The notes: generated from the sequence alone by a model not told the origin. Shown: positions 31,707-41,325, counted from the first letter of the stretch. The stretch is 64,000 bases of DNA from Flavobacterium sangjuense (GCF_004797125.1 NZ_CP038810.1:930001-994000), one strand, 5' to 3'. Made by a program: numbers and translations.

Positions 31707-32888
31707 ATGAAAAAAAAATTACTGTTTATTACGTTAACCAGCCTGTTTACCTCATTGGTTTCTGCTGCCGATTTGTATGTTAGGAATTTAGGAGCCGGAG
31801 GAGCTTATTCCTCTGTAAGCGCCGCCATTACAGCTGCCGCTAATGGAGATCGGATTATCATTCAACCAAAAACAAGCGGTGCAGCTTATGTTGAAAACCT
31901 CACCATCAACAAGTCACTTACATTTGTGTCGGAAACCATTTACAACAAATATTTTATACAAGGGACTATAACCATTACCCCAGCTGTGGGAAGAGTGGTT
32001 ACAATAAGCAATTTAAGTTCCGGAAATTTCACTATTTATGGTGTAAGCGTTTCCGGCGCAACTACTGGCGGAAGAACTACCGTAAACCTGCTCAACAGTT
32101 TTTTAAATAGTGTCGATACTACGCAACCTAATACTACACTAAACATGTCTGGATGCATTGTTACGGGAAGCGTTTATTTTTCGCACGGCAGATGCACCGG
32201 AAATAAAGCACTATTAATTAATGCTTATGCTGTAAGTCCGGATACCAATCTTGCAACGGAAGCTGTTGAAATTATAGGAAATGCAACTGATTCTGGCATT
32301 ACCAACTTTCAAAACGACTATCCATTTAAGTTTAGCAACAATTTTGTTTCCTCTATAAATGTCTATAGGATAAAAACGGCTAGTGCTAATGAAATTACCA
32401 ACAATACTGTTTATAATCCTAACGCAGGGGATTTGGCACCGATACACATCGACTTAGCTAATTCCATTACTACAGGAAACATTACAATTATGAACAATGC
32501 GGTTTCTTTTGTAGTAGGTCAAACCAATACTTGTATTTACAACGGAGGGAATTCTACTGTAGCCGCTACCTACAATGTATTCACCAATGCATTTGTAACC
32601 GAAGGAACTATGACGCAAAACAACAATTCAGGGGCTGTTAATATGAATTTTAATGCTGCAGCCTACACCGTAACAGGAGGTAATGTAAATGCAGGAAGCC
32701 CTGCTGTCACCTATACCGATTTAGATTTAACAAGAAATGATGCAGGACATTACGGAGGTTCGAATAGCTGGGCAAATTATTTTCCATCAGATTCAGGAGC
32801 CATGCCTCAAATTAACTATTTAGTTACTCCAAGAGCCATACTAAATACTAGTACTTTGAATGTTACGGGTTCAGGTTATTCTAAATAA
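31707..32888 (+). CDS. Secreted right-handed beta-helix-like protein
   Basis: A 393-residue exported protein with signal peptide MKKKLLFITLTSLFTSLVSA. It opens with DLYVRNLGAGGAYSSVSAAI and ANGDRIIIQP, the usual entry to pectate-lyase-like parallel beta-helices. Asn/Thr/Ser-rich coils follow, such as TVNLLNSFLNSV and NTTLNMSGCIVTGSVYF. No catalytic residues for a lyase are evident. It has no T9SS tail of its own. It ends 13 bases before the next gene, which has one, so both may belong to one exported set. It is probably a surface or adhesin-like protein of unknown ligand. Confidence 0.75.
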   Translation: MKKKLLFITLTSLFTSLVSAADLYVRNLGAGGAYSSVSAAITAAANGDRIIIQPKTSGAAYVENLTINKSLTFVSETIYNKYFIQGTITITPAVGRVVTISNLSSGNFTIYGVSVSGATTGGRTTVNLLNSFLNSVDTTQPNTTLNMSGCIVTGSVYFSHGRCTGNKALLINAYAVSPDTNLATEAVEIIGNATDSGITNFQNDYPFKFSNNFVSSINVYRIKTASANEITNNTVYNPNAGDLAPIHIDLANSITTGNITIMNNAVSFVVGQTNTCIYNGGNSTVAATYNVFTNAFVTEGTMTQNNNSGAVNMNFNAAAYTVTGGNVNAGSPAVTYTDLDLTRNDAGHYGGSNSWANYFPSDSGAMPQINYLVTPRAILNTSTLNVTGSGYSK

Positions 32889-32901
32889 TTTTAAAATTCT
32901 T

Positions 32902-33441
32902 ATGATGAAAAAAAATATATATACACTAGTAGCTTTTTTAACGATAACGCTTTGTTCTGCTCAGTCAACTGTACTACAAGCAGAATATTTTTGGGATACC
33001 GATCCCGGATATGGATTGGGGACTCCGGTTTTAGCAACCGACGGAAATTTCAACAGTGCCTTTGAACAACTCTCAAAAACAGGAATTGTATTACCACCTG
33101 TAGGGCTGCATGTCTTTAATATACGCATAAGAGACAACGTAAATGGATGGGGACCTGTTTTCAGAAATGTAATAAGTGTTCAAACGACTTTAGGAACATC
33201 CGATTTCGATTTGCAGCATGTTGTACTATATCCAAATCCGGTAAAAGAGGTTCTAACTATTGCCGGAAGTACAAAAATCAACGCAGTCTCGATGTATAAC
33301 TTCTTAGGTCAGGAAGTACTTGCAAAAAACCTAAATTATAATGAAGGTACTATCGATGTTTCCAACTTATCACCAGGAACCTATTTGGTTAAAGTTACTG
33401 CTGACGATGTGGTTAAAACTTTAAAAGTGATTAAAGAATAA
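32902..33441 (+). CDS. Short T9SS-sorted secreted protein
   Basis: I chose ATG 32902, where the signal peptide starts (MMKKNIYTLVAFLTITLCSAQ). The earlier start at 32860 overlaps the previous gene. The protein is 179 aa. One short domain follows, AEYFWDTDPGYGLGTPVLAT...GLHVFNIRIRDNVNGWGPVF, a unit that occurs in several copies in larger Bacteroidetes surface proteins but only once here. Residues about 105-179 are a type A T9SS sorting tail (LYPNPVKEVLTI to VKTLKVIKE). About half of the protein is therefore targeting signal. It may be a truncated relative of a larger secreted protein. Confidence 0.85.
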   Translation: MMKKNIYTLVAFLTITLCSAQSTVLQAEYFWDTDPGYGLGTPVLATDGNFNSAFEQLSKTGIVLPPVGLHVFNIRIRDNVNGWGPVFRNVISVQTTLGTSDFDLQHVVLYPNPVKEVLTIAGSTKINAVSMYNFLGQEVLAKNLNYNEGTIDVSNLSPGTYLVKVTADDVVKTLKVIKE

Positions 33442-33461
33442 TAATTAATTTCCAACTTAAC

Positions 33462-33495
33462 TATCCCAAATTCGTAAAGAGTTTGGGATTTTTCG
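33462..33495 (+). terminator. Intrinsic terminator
   Basis: ATCCCAAA and TTTGGGATTTTT pair across an 11-base loop, 20 bases after the stop at 33441. Confidence 0.8.
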
Positions 33496-33520
33496 TTTAT
33501 TTGTTTTTCATTTATATGCT

Positions 33521-34768
33521 ATGAAAAAAAGCCAAAAGCCGGCGGCCATCGGATTTATCTTTATCACAATGCTTATCGATATTACAGGCTGGGGAATTAT
33601 TATTCCGGTAATCCCAAAGCTGATAGCAGAACTCATTAACGGTGATATTAGCGAAGCTGCAAAATATGGTGGTTGGCTGACTTTTGCCTATGCGATTACA
33701 CAGTTTGTTTGCGCACCATTAATTGGAAACCTGAGCGATAAGTTTGGACGACGACCAATTATCTTAATTTCGCTTTTTGCCTTTGCGTTGGATTATCTTC
33801 TGCTTGCTTTTTCACCAACAATTACCTGGCTGTTTATTGGAAGAATTATTGCAGGTTTAACAGGCGCCAGTATTACAACGGCTTCAGCCTATATTGCCGA
33901 TGTAAGCACACCAGAAAACAGAGCGAAGAACTTCGGAATGATTGGTGCAGCGTTTGGATTGGGCTTTATAATTGGGCCGGTTATTGGAGGTTTGTTAGGA
34001 CAGTTTGGTTCGAGAGTTCCGTTTTATGCCGCTGCGATTTTGTGTATGCTGAATTTCCTTTATGGCTATTTTATTTTACCAGAGTCTTTATCGAAAAAGA
34101 ACAGAAGAGAATTTGAATGGAAACGCGCCAATCCAATTACGGCTTTGACAAGATTAAAAAAATATCCGTCATTAATTGGTTTGATATTAGCCATTTTTCT
34201 TTTGTATGTTGGTTCACACGCGGTTCACAGTAACTGGAGTTTCTTTACAATGTACCGTTTCAATTGGGATGAAAAAATGGTTGGAATTTCACTTGGAGTA
34301 GTCGGACTTTTAGTTGGCCTCGTGCAAGGTGGATTAATTCGTTGGACAAGCCCGAGATTGGGAAACCAAAAAAGTATTTATATTGGTTTAGGCTTATATA
34401 CAGCCGGAATGTTACTTTTTGCTTTTGCGACACAAAGCTGGATGATGTTTGTGTTTTTGATTCCGTATTGTCTTGGTGGAATTGCGGGACCAGCTTTGCA
34501 ATCAGAAATATCAGGTCATATACCAGCGAATGAACAAGGCGAAATTCAGGGAACCTTAGCAAGTTTGATGAGTGCTTCAGCTATTATTGGACCACCAATG
34601 ATGACTAATACGTTCTACTTTTTTACACATAAAGAAGCACCTTTTCAATTACCCGGAGCACCATTTCTTTTAGGAGGATTTTTGATGTTATTGAGTACGG
34701 TTATCGCTTTTTATTCGATGAAGAAACATTTTACTTCAGGTACAGGCAATGATTATAATAATCAATAA
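33521..34768 (+). CDS. MFS transporter, TetA/TCR-like
   Basis: A 12-helix major facilitator of 415 aa. [11 protein letters not shown] (69-79) is MFS motif A between helices 2 and 3. [22 protein letters not shown] then [19 protein letters not shown] is motif C, typical of drug/H+ antiporters in the tetracycline-exporter family. The first helix contains [18 protein letters not shown], the D-x-x-G-x-G-x-x-x-P pattern of TetA relatives. Many family members in environmental Bacteroidetes are not tetracycline exporters, so substrate and resistance role are unproven. It ends tail-to-tail (38-base overlap) with the aspartic protease gene. Confidence 0.88.
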   Translation: MKKSQKPAAIGFIFITMLIDITGWGIIIPVIPKLIAELINGDISEAAKYGGWLTFAYAITQFVCAPLIGNLSDKFGRRPIILISLFAFALDYLLLAFSPTITWLFIGRIIAGLTGASITTASAYIADVSTPENRAKNFGMIGAAFGLGFIIGPVIGGLLGQFGSRVPFYAAAILCMLNFLYGYFILPESLSKKNRREFEWKRANPITALTRLKKYPSLIGLILAIFLLYVGSHAVHSNWSFFTMYRFNWDEKMVGISLGVVGLLVGLVQGGLIRWTSPRLGNQKSIYIGLGLYTAGMLLFAFATQSWMMFVFLIPYCLGGIAGPALQSEISGHIPANEQGEIQGTLASLMSASAIIGPPMMTNTFYFFTHKEAPFQLPGAPFLLGGFLMLLSTVIAFYSMKKHFTSGTGNDYNNQ

Positions 34769-35168
34769 TCGCTTTCCCTTCCAATAAAATATCCGCACCA
34801 ATAATGCCATGAACCGGTTTGGCCTTGTATTGTTGCAGCGCCTCATTGACATGTGACAAATCAAAAATAACTAAATGTAACTCGGCAGTTTTCCAACGAC
34901 CAATTTGGAGCGAATTGTTTTTTGCCAATTGTGTAAACATTCCGGTTGCGCCCGCGCCCGAAGCTTTGGTTTTTGATTTTCCTGCTTTGAGATTAAAACG
35001 GTCAATACTTTCAAAACCAACACAACTATTGCTGGCTCCGGTATCTAAAATAAAATTTCCAGAAATTTTATTAATAGTAGCTTTAACCAACAAATGCTGG
35101 GTTTTTGAAACTTTAAAATTTATTTTCTTGTATTTTTCTTTTTTAAGTAAGTCCTGAAGATGTTTCAT
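34731..35168 (-). CDS. Retropepsin-like aspartic protease
   Basis: A 145-residue single-domain aspartyl protease. [13 protein letters not shown] places the catalytic Asp at residue 42 (LDTGA, 41-45). The C-terminal part contains [18 protein letters not shown], the hydrophobic strand plus GADIL turn that follows in this family. It would have to dimerise to be active, as retropepsins do. There is no signal peptide, so it is cytoplasmic, and its targets are unknown. Its end overlaps the end of the MFS transporter by 38 bases in the opposite direction. Confidence 0.85.
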   Translation of the reverse strand: MKHLQDLLKKEKYKKINFKVSKTQHLLVKATINKISGNFILDTGASNSCVGFESIDRFNLKAGKSKTKASGAGATGMFTQLAKNNSLQIGRWKTAELHLVIFDLSHVNEALQQYKAKPVHGIIGADILLEGKAIIDYYNHCLYLK

Positions 35169-35223
35169 ATAATTAAATGAATTTCAAATGTAATCTAAAA
35201 ATTCAACACCATAAAAATCTGTA

Positions 35224-35259
35224 GAAACTTAGTACCTTAGCGCCTTAGAACCTTAGTGC
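35224..35259. repeat. 8-bp tandem CTTAGnnC repeat
   Basis: Four successive units CTTAGTAC, CTTAGCGC, CTTAGAAC, CTTAGTGC directly precede the tatD gene. I recall similar CTTAG-type runs between Flavobacterium genes. Their function is unknown. The inverted repeat at 62132-62187 contains a related CTTAGTGGCTTTG. Confidence 0.75.
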
Positions 35260-35268
35260 TTTTACCCA

Positions 35269-36039
35269 ATGATTTTAACCGATACACATACACATCTTTA
35301 TTCTGAAGAATTTCAAAACGACAGAACCGAAATGATTCAACGTGCCATTGATGCCGGAGTTTCCCGCTTTTTTGTTCCGTCGATTGATTCCGGTTATACC
35401 CAAAAAATGTATGATTTAGAGAACCAATTTCCTCAAAATATTTTTCTGATGATGGGTTTGCATCCTTGCTATGTAAAGCCTGAAACCTATAAAGAAGAAT
35501 TAGCTCACGTAGAAACCCAATTGGCAAAAAGAAAGTTTTATGCGATTGGCGAAATCGGAGTTGATATGTATTGGGACAAAACCACTTTGAAAATTCAACA
35601 GGAAGCTTTTAAACATCAAATTAGACTAGCCAAAAAATATAAATTAGCTATAAACATCCATTGTCGTGAGGCTTTTGATGAGGTTTTTGAAGTTTTAGAC
35701 AGCGAAAAAGCGACCGATTTATTTGGAATTTTCCATTGCTTTGCCGGCGATTTCGGTCAGGCCAAAAGAGCAATCAATTTGAATATGAAATTGGGAATAG
35801 GTGGAGTCGCCACGTTTAAAAACGGAAAGATTGATCAATTTTTAAACGATATCGATTTGAAACACATCGTTCTCGAAACCGATTCACCTTATTTAGCGCC
35901 GGTTCCATTTCGCGGCAAACGAAACGAAAGCAGTTATACCAAATTGGTAGCCGAAAAATTAGCATCCATATATGAATTGCCAATAGAAGAAATTGCCCGG
36001 ATTACAACCGAAAATTCTAAACAAGTTTTTGGGATTTAA
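35269..36039 (+). CDS. TatD family metal-dependent hydrolase
   Basis: This is an amidohydrolase-fold DNase-like enzyme of 256 aa. The metal site opens with DTHTHL (residues 4-9). A glutamate lies in AIGEIGVDMYWD, a histidine in AINIHCREAF, another in IFHCFAGDFGQA, and the final aspartate in LETDSPYLAPVPFRGKRNE. All the TatD signatures are present and the length is standard. Family members act as 3'-5' DNases or D-aminoacyl-tRNA deacylase-like enzymes. The physiological substrate here is not settled by sequence. The acyltransferase gene follows after 64 bases. Confidence 0.95.
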   Translation: MILTDTHTHLYSEEFQNDRTEMIQRAIDAGVSRFFVPSIDSGYTQKMYDLENQFPQNIFLMMGLHPCYVKPETYKEELAHVETQLAKRKFYAIGEIGVDMYWDKTTLKIQQEAFKHQIRLAKKYKLAINIHCREAFDEVFEVLDSEKATDLFGIFHCFAGDFGQAKRAINLNMKLGIGGVATFKNGKIDQFLNDIDLKHIVLETDSPYLAPVPFRGKRNESSYTKLVAEKLASIYELPIEEIARITTENSKQVFGI

Positions 36040-36103
36040 CCCAAAATCTAGCAAAAATTGACTTTTTTTTTGTTCATTTGTTCCTGCTAAATTGTAAGCC
36101 AAG

Positions 36104-37240
36104 ATGCAAAGATTTGATCCGATTCGACCGTTTTATGATACCGAAGTCAATGAAGCCATTCACTCGGCTGTAAATCATCCGATGATGAAGGCGTTGATGA
36201 GCTTTACTTTCCCTGATGTGGAAGAAGAAGTTTGGAAAAATCAACTCAAAAAAACACATTCGATACGCGATTTCCAATGCAATTTTATCTATCAGTCCAT
36301 TCAAAAAGTATTAGAAAAAAGCTCGGAAGGATTAACAACTTCTGGTTTTGAAAAATTAGAACCTAATACGTCTTATCTTTTTATTTCAAATCACAGAGAT
36401 ATTATTTTAGATACTTCATTGCTGAATGTTGCGCTATTTGATCACGGATTAGTGATGACAGCCTCAGCTATTGGTGATAATTTGGTTAAAAAATCATTTA
36501 TAAAAACGCTGTCAAAACTCAACAGAAACTTTTTAGTACAACGTGGTTTGCCACCAAGAGAATTGCTGGAAAGTTCAAAATTAATGTCGGAATATATTGG
36601 ACAATTATTGCTCCGTGAAAATCGTTCGGTTTGGATTGCACAACGCGAAGGACGAACAAAAGATGGTAACGATGCAACACATTCGGGCGTTTTAAAAATG
36701 TTGGCAATGGGTTCAGATGAAGCTAATTTAATCGACTATTTTAAGAAGATAAAAATTGTTCCGGTTTCGATTTCGTATGAATATGATCCAACTGATGCTT
36801 TGAAAATGCCGCAGCTCATTGCTGAAGCCAATGACGAGATTTACATCAAAGAAAAAAATGAAGATTTCATTACGCTCTTAAGCGGAATCATTGGTCAAAA
36901 GAAGCACATCCACATTCATGTTGGTGATATTTTGGATACCGAATTAGATAAAATTGCACAAGAATTTGACAATAATAACAAACAGGTTCAGGCTTTGGCA
37001 CAAACTATTGACGACTCTATTTTGCAGAGTTACAAATTGTGGCCAACCAATTATATCGCTTACGATTTACTGAACAAATCCAATACCTATAGCAACTTCT
37101 ACACAGAAAACGAAAAGTCATTGTTTGAAAGACGTTTGGAAATGCGAATAGACGAAAACAATCCGCAAATGGTAGAAAGCTTTTTAGCCATGTATGCCAA
37201 TCCTGTAGTGAATAAATCAAAATATTTGAATGCAAACTAA
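36104..37240 (+). CDS. Glycerol-3-phosphate/1-acylglycerol acyltransferase family (PlsC-like)
   Basis: A 378-residue acyltransferase in phospholipid synthesis. The catalytic His is at 97 in ISNHRDIILD. The acidic residues sit at +2 and +6 rather than the classical +5 (HX4D), a variant of the motif. FLVQRGLPPRELLESSKLM, WIAQREGRTKDG and KIVPVSISYEYDPTDALKMP are the other PlsC-type blocks. No membrane helix is obvious, so it is probably peripheral. Its end overlaps the asparaginase start by 11 bases, so the two are co-translated, although a metabolic link is not evident. Confidence 0.85.
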   Translation: MQRFDPIRPFYDTEVNEAIHSAVNHPMMKALMSFTFPDVEEEVWKNQLKKTHSIRDFQCNFIYQSIQKVLEKSSEGLTTSGFEKLEPNTSYLFISNHRDIILDTSLLNVALFDHGLVMTASAIGDNLVKKSFIKTLSKLNRNFLVQRGLPPRELLESSKLMSEYIGQLLLRENRSVWIAQREGRTKDGNDATHSGVLKMLAMGSDEANLIDYFKKIKIVPVSISYEYDPTDALKMPQLIAEANDEIYIKEKNEDFITLLSGIIGQKKHIHIHVGDILDTELDKIAQEFDNNNKQVQALAQTIDDSILQSYKLWPTNYIAYDLLNKSNTYSNFYTENEKSLFERRLEMRIDENNPQMVESFLAMYANPVVNKSKYLNAN

Positions 37241-38258
37241 ACCCAACATACTTTTAATTTATACTGGTGGAACTATTGGTATGATAAAAGATTTTGAAAC
37301 TGGTGTTTTGAAAGCATTCAACTTTAAAAAGCTATTGCAGAAAATTCCGGAACTCAAACATTTGGATTGCAATATTGAAACGATTTCCTTTAAAAAACCG
37401 ATCGATTCTTCGAATATAAATCCTGAAAAGTGGATTGAAATTGCAGAAATCATAGAAAGCAATTACGCCAACTTTGACGGATTTGTAGTGCTTCATGGTT
37501 CCGATACGATGTCGTATTCGGCTTCGGCATTGAGTTTTATGTTGGAAAATTTAAGCAAACCGGTTGTATTTACGGGCTCGCAATTGCCAATTGGGGATTT
37601 AAGAACTGACGCCAAAGAAAACCTGATTACGGCGATACAAATTGCATCGTTGCAACAAAAAGGGAAATCAGTAATACATGAGGTCTGCTTGTATTTTGAA
37701 TACAAATTATACCGCGGAAACCGAACCACCAAAATAAATGCGGAACATTTTAAAGCGTTTGCTTCGCCCAATTTTCAAGAGTTGGCAGAATCAGGCGTTC
37801 ATTTGAATGTTAATTATAATTTGGTTTTGCCAAAACAATCTGCCAAAAAATTAGTAGTTCATAAAAAGTTAGATGGCAATGTGGTGATTGTAAAAATGTT
37901 CCCGGGCATTAATGAATCTGTTTTGTCTGCACTATTTTCCATCCCAAATTTAAAAGGAATAATACTTGAAACCTATGGCTCGGGCAATGCGCCAACAGAA
38001 GAATGGTTTATACAAACCTTGAAAAAAGCCATTAAGAACGGATTGCACATCATCAATGTTACCCAATGTTCCGGTGGGAGTGTCAATATGGGACAATATG
38101 AAACCAGTTCACAGTTGAAGAAAATAGGCGTAATTTCCGGAAAAGACATTACTACAGAAGCTGCCATTACAAAACTGATGTATTTGTTGGGACAAAATGT
38201 AGCGCCGGCTGTTTTTAAAACTATTTTTGAAACGTCTCTTCGTGGCGAAATGCAGTAA
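37230..38258 (+). CDS. ansA: Type I (cytoplasmic) L-asparaginase
   Basis: This enzyme hydrolyses asparagine to aspartate and ammonia. It is 342 aa with no signal peptide. The first catalytic threonine is in LLIYTGGTIGM (Thr12/Thr15). The second signature is FVVLHGSDTMSYSASAL (about 85-101), holding the second Thr and the Asp of the T-D-K triad region. GSQLPIGDLRTDAKEN contributes to the substrate pocket. The gene starts inside the end of the acyltransferase gene. tRNA-Ser lies downstream on the other strand. Confidence 0.94.
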   Translation: MQTKPNILLIYTGGTIGMIKDFETGVLKAFNFKKLLQKIPELKHLDCNIETISFKKPIDSSNINPEKWIEIAEIIESNYANFDGFVVLHGSDTMSYSASALSFMLENLSKPVVFTGSQLPIGDLRTDAKENLITAIQIASLQQKGKSVIHEVCLYFEYKLYRGNRTTKINAEHFKAFASPNFQELAESGVHLNVNYNLVLPKQSAKKLVVHKKLDGNVVIVKMFPGINESVLSALFSIPNLKGIILETYGSGNAPTEEWFIQTLKKAIKNGLHIINVTQCSGGSVNMGQYETSSQLKKIGVISGKDITTEAAITKLMYLLGQNVAPAVFKTIFETSLRGEMQ

Positions 38259-38280
38259 TTCTCAAGACAGTTTTGGAAAT

Positions 38281-38311
38281 AAAAAATGCGTTTCCTGACG
38301 AAAACGCATTG
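38281..38311 (-). terminator. Terminator of tRNA-Ser
   Basis: Read leftward, AATGCGTTT and AAACGCATT pair around an eight-base loop and are followed by TTTTTA, four bases after the tRNA 3' end. Confidence 0.85.
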
Positions 38312-38314
38312 ATG

Positions 38315-38401
38315 CAGAGGAGATGGGATTCGAACCCACGATGCAGTTACCCACATACAAACTTTCCAGGCTTGCTCCTTCAACCACTCGGACACCCCTC
38401 T
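38315..38401 (-). tRNA. tRNA-Ser (anticodon GGA)
   Basis: An 87-base tRNA with a long variable arm, as expected for serine. The acceptor stem AGAGGGG pairs with CTCCTCT, with discriminator G and no encoded CCA. The D arm contains CCGAGTGGTTGAAGG. The anticodon stem CAAGC/GTTTG holds loop CTGGAAA with GGA, which reads UCC and UCU. The T arm contains GGGTTCGAATCCC. Confidence 0.96.
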
Positions 38402-38541
38402 TTTTTGTGGTGCAAATAACAGCATTTTTTTTCAGTAAAAAAAGCGCGATAGGAATTTGTTATTGTATATTGAGTGCTATTTACTCCCTTTTGTTTATTA
38501 AATCGAAATGACGTACTTTCGCTTAAGATAATATTACTTCC

Positions 38542-39246
38542 ATGCGAATCAAACTTTTCATCTTAACATTCTTTATTTCACTTGGCATTTCAGCCCAAGA
38601 AAAAGAAATTAAAGATGAAATCGATTTTGATGCCATCGATTCGTTATACCGGGAAGACCAATTTTATTTAAACATTACCTATAACGCTTTACAGAAGCGT
38701 CCTGATGGAATTGCCCAAAACAAACTTTCACCCGGAATTGCGTTTGGTTTTTTGAGAGATATGCCAATTAATAAAAAACGAACCGTTTCTATAGCGGCTG
38801 GTTTGGGTTATACATTGGCGATTTACAATCAGAATTTAGGAATTACAGAAACAAACGGGATTTACGCCTATCAGGTTTTGGATTCGGAGGTTTCATTTTC
38901 CAAAAACAAATTGTCTTTTCATTATGTTGATTTGCCAATAGAATTCAGGTGGAGAAACTCAACTCCTGAAAGTCATATATTTTGGCGCGTTCATACCGGA
39001 GTAAAATTGAGTTATCTTTTTTATGACCAATACAAATCGGTTTCATCAAATGGGACAGTTGCCATTTCTAACAATAAGGATTTGAATCAATTTCAATATG
39101 GAGTTTATCTGGCTTTTGGATGGAATACATGGAATTTCTCAGCCTATTATGGGTTGAATCCATTGTTTAAATCTTCAGCTAAAATTGACAATCAACCCAT
39201 TGATATGAATACAATCAATTTCGGTCTGATGTTCTATATTCTATAA
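38542..39246 (+). CDS. PorT-like outer-membrane beta-barrel protein
   Basis: A 234-residue exported protein with signal peptide MRIKLFILTFFISLGISAQ. After a charged stretch the chain alternates polar and hydrophobic residues typical of a barrel (SIAAGLGYTLAIYNQ, FQYGVYLAFGWNTWNFSAYYGL) and ends in FGLMFYIL. It resembles the PorT/outer-membrane beta-barrel family in length and layout. PorT proteins serve type IX secretion, but I cannot tell whether this is the secretion component or an unrelated porin. It ends tail-to-tail with the next gene (6-base overlap). Confidence 0.7.
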   Translation: MRIKLFILTFFISLGISAQEKEIKDEIDFDAIDSLYREDQFYLNITYNALQKRPDGIAQNKLSPGIAFGFLRDMPINKKRTVSIAAGLGYTLAIYNQNLGITETNGIYAYQVLDSEVSFSKNKLSFHYVDLPIEFRWRNSTPESHIFWRVHTGVKLSYLFYDQYKSVSSNGTVAISNNKDLNQFQYGVYLAFGWNTWNFSAYYGLNPLFKSSAKIDNQPIDMNTINFGLMFYIL

Positions 39247-39846
39247 CCAAAAATAGAGTAAAGCACTTTGTGGAACAAGACCACACAAAAATCCAACTAA
39301 CAATTCTTTATTTGAATGTGCATTCATAACTAAGCGTGAAGAAGCAACAAGTCCATTCATCACTACAAAAAAAGTAACGGTGTTGATGGTGTTGATTTGA
39401 TTATGAATGCTCAAGCCAATTATAAAAACGGTTAGTGAACTAATGCCAATCATGTGAATGCTCGCTTTGAATTTGGCATACAACAATAGAAATGCAAAAG
39501 CAGTGCTTAAAAATCCTCCAACAAAAAAGAAATACAAGCTTGGGAAGCGGTCAACCGTGATGCTTTTTTCAATCAAAACGCCAAATAGCATTAGCTGCAT
39601 TAACAAAGGAATTTTACGTTGCGAAATATCAGAAAGCATGACACTTTCTATTTTCCCGAAGGTTCTCAGCAGATAAAAAAACGCAATTGGTAATAGGAAA
39701 GTAATGATGATTATTTGCAGAAAAAGAATGAAGTATTGCGGAAAAGTAAAATACCGGGCTTCGAGCAAAACATAAAAAACAGTTCCTAATAACGGAATGA
39801 AAATAGGGTGAAAGAGATACGAAAAAAAAGGAAGGATTTTTTTCAA
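39241..39846 (-). CDS. Conserved integral membrane protein
   Basis: A 201-residue protein with about six membrane helices (for example YFILFLQIIIITFLLPIAFF, FPSLYFFFVGGFLSTAFAFL, HMIGISSLTVFIIGLSI). Its end, SRLVMNAHSNKELLVGFLCG, places Arg/His residues in a layout reminiscent of the last part of PAP2-type phosphatases, but the full catalytic signature is absent. No function is assigned. It is 9 bases from rpoN, which is transcribed first, so the two probably share an mRNA. Confidence 0.7.
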   Translation of the reverse strand: MKKILPFFSYLFHPIFIPLLGTVFYVLLEARYFTFPQYFILFLQIIIITFLLPIAFFYLLRTFGKIESVMLSDISQRKIPLLMQLMLFGVLIEKSITVDRFPSLYFFFVGGFLSTAFAFLLLYAKFKASIHMIGISSLTVFIIGLSIHNQINTINTVTFFVVMNGLVASSRLVMNAHSNKELLVGFLCGLVPQSALLYFWL

Positions 39847-39855
39847 AGTGTATTT

Positions 39856-41325
39856 TTATATCTTTTTCCTCATTCTTGCTACAGGAATATCAAGCAAGTC
39901 TCTGTATTTTGCAATCGTTCTTCGGGCAATTGGATAACCTTTTTCTTTTAGGATTTCAGCTAATTGATCGTCAGGTAAAGGTTTGCTTTTGTCTTCTTCT
40001 TCGATAATGTTTTTCAGAATTTTTTTGATTTCCAAAGTAGAAACATCTTCACCCTGATCGTTTTTCATGGATTCTGAAAAATACTCTTTTATCAATTTGG
40101 TTCCGTAAGGCGTGTCGACATATTTACTATTAGCCACACGGGAAACCGTAGAAATATCAAGCCCAACCATATCGGCAATGTCTTTCAAAATCATCGGTTT
40201 CAACTTGGTTTCTTCACCATCGAGGAAATATTCCTGCTGGAAGTGCATAATAGCATTCATCGTCACAAAAAGCGTTTCCTGACGTTGACGAATCGCATCG
40301 ATAAACCATTTGGCCGAATCCAACTTTTGCTTAATAAACTGCACAGCATCTTTTTGCTGATTCGATTTATCTTTAGAAACTTTATAGGTTTGCAGCATTT
40401 CCTGATAATCTTTGGAAACATGCAAGGTTGGAGCATTTCTGCCGTTCAACGTAAGTTCTAATTCGCCATCAACAATTCGAATCGCAAAATCGGGAACAAT
40501 TTGTTCTACCGTTCTGCTGTTGCTGTCAAAAGAACCACCAGGTTTTGGGTTTAACTTTTCAATTTCCTCAATCGCTTTTTTGAGTTGCTCTTTCGAAATT
40601 TCGTAGGTAGTTAAAAGCTTCTCGTAATGTTTTTTGGTAAAAGCATCAAAATTATTCTCTATAATATTGATTGCCAAATCAACATATTCTGTTGGTGTTT
40701 TGTGTCGGAGTTGCAGTAACAAACATTCGTGTAAATCTCTTGCGCCAACACCGGAAGGCTCTAAATCATGGATAATGTGCAGGATTTTTTCAACGGTTTT
40801 CTCATCCGTATAAATGCCTTGCGTAAACGCCATATCGTCAACAATATCGGGAACACTTCGGCGTAAATAACCATCGTCGTCAATGCTTCCAACCAGAAAC
40901 TCAGCAATATCGCGCTGTTCATCCGTTAAGATAAAAGTATTTAACTGATTGATTAAATCCTGATGGAAACTGGTTGATGCAGCAAACGGCATTTGGCGTT
41001 CTTCATCATCATCACTATAATTATTGGCCTGAAGCTTGTAATCAGGCGTTTCGTCGTTGCTTAAATATTCGTCAATGTTGATTTCGTCAGTGTCAATGTT
41101 GTCGCTGCCTTCATAATCATCATAATCATCTTCATTGTTGTCGAACTCATCTTTCTCATACAATTCTTCCTCTTCTTTACCACTTTCCAAAGCCGGATTT
41201 TCTACCATTTCCTCTTTAAGTCGTTGTTCAAAAGCCTGCGTAGGCAATTGTATCAACTTCATCAACTGAATTTGCTGAGGTGATAGTTTTTGTGATAATT
41301 TTAGATTTAGAAACTGCTTTAACAT
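39856..41325 (-). CDS. rpoN: RNA polymerase sigma-54 factor
   Basis: This alternative sigma factor needs an enhancer-binding ATPase to start transcription. It is 489 aa. The N-terminal activator-interacting region contains LNLKLSQKLSPQQIQLMKL. A very acidic region follows (about 50-105: EEEELYEKDEFDNNEDD). The core-binding domain is about 120-320. The helix-turn-helix contains LKDIADMVGLDISTVSRVAN. The C-terminal RpoN box ARRTIAKYRDLLDIP recognises the -24 element. The membrane protein gene follows within 10 bases. Confidence 0.97.
   Translation of the reverse strand: MLKQFLNLKLSQKLSPQQIQLMKLIQLPTQAFEQRLKEEMVENPALESGKEEEELYEKDEFDNNEDDYDDYEGSDNIDTDEINIDEYLSNDETPDYKLQANNYSDDDEERQMPFAASTSFHQDLINQLNTFILTDEQRDIAEFLVGSIDDDGYLRRSVPDIVDDMAFTQGIYTDEKTVEKILHIIHDLEPSGVGARDLHECLLLQLRHKTPTEYVDLAINIIENNFDAFTKKHYEKLLTTYEISKEQLKKAIEEIEKLNPKPGGSFDSNSRTVEQIVPDFAIRIVDGELELTLNGRNAPTLHVSKDYQEMLQTYKVSKDKSNQQKDAVQFIKQKLDSAKWFIDAIRQRQETLFVTMNAIMHFQQEYFLDGEETKLKPMILKDIADMVGLDISTVSRVANSKYVDTPYGTKLIKEYFSESMKNDQGEDVSTLEIKKILKNIIEEEDKSKPLPDDQLAEILKEKGYPIARRTIAKYRDLLDIPVARMRKKI

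Noticed and set aside
33521..34768. Tetracycline resistance gene
   Set aside because: The protein belongs to the TetA-like MFS branch, but many relatives transport other compounds and no regulator or element context supports resistance.
37973..38425. 150-aa frame antisense to asparaginase and through tRNA-Ser
   Set aside because: It overlaps a tRNA and a well-supported gene and shows no domain.
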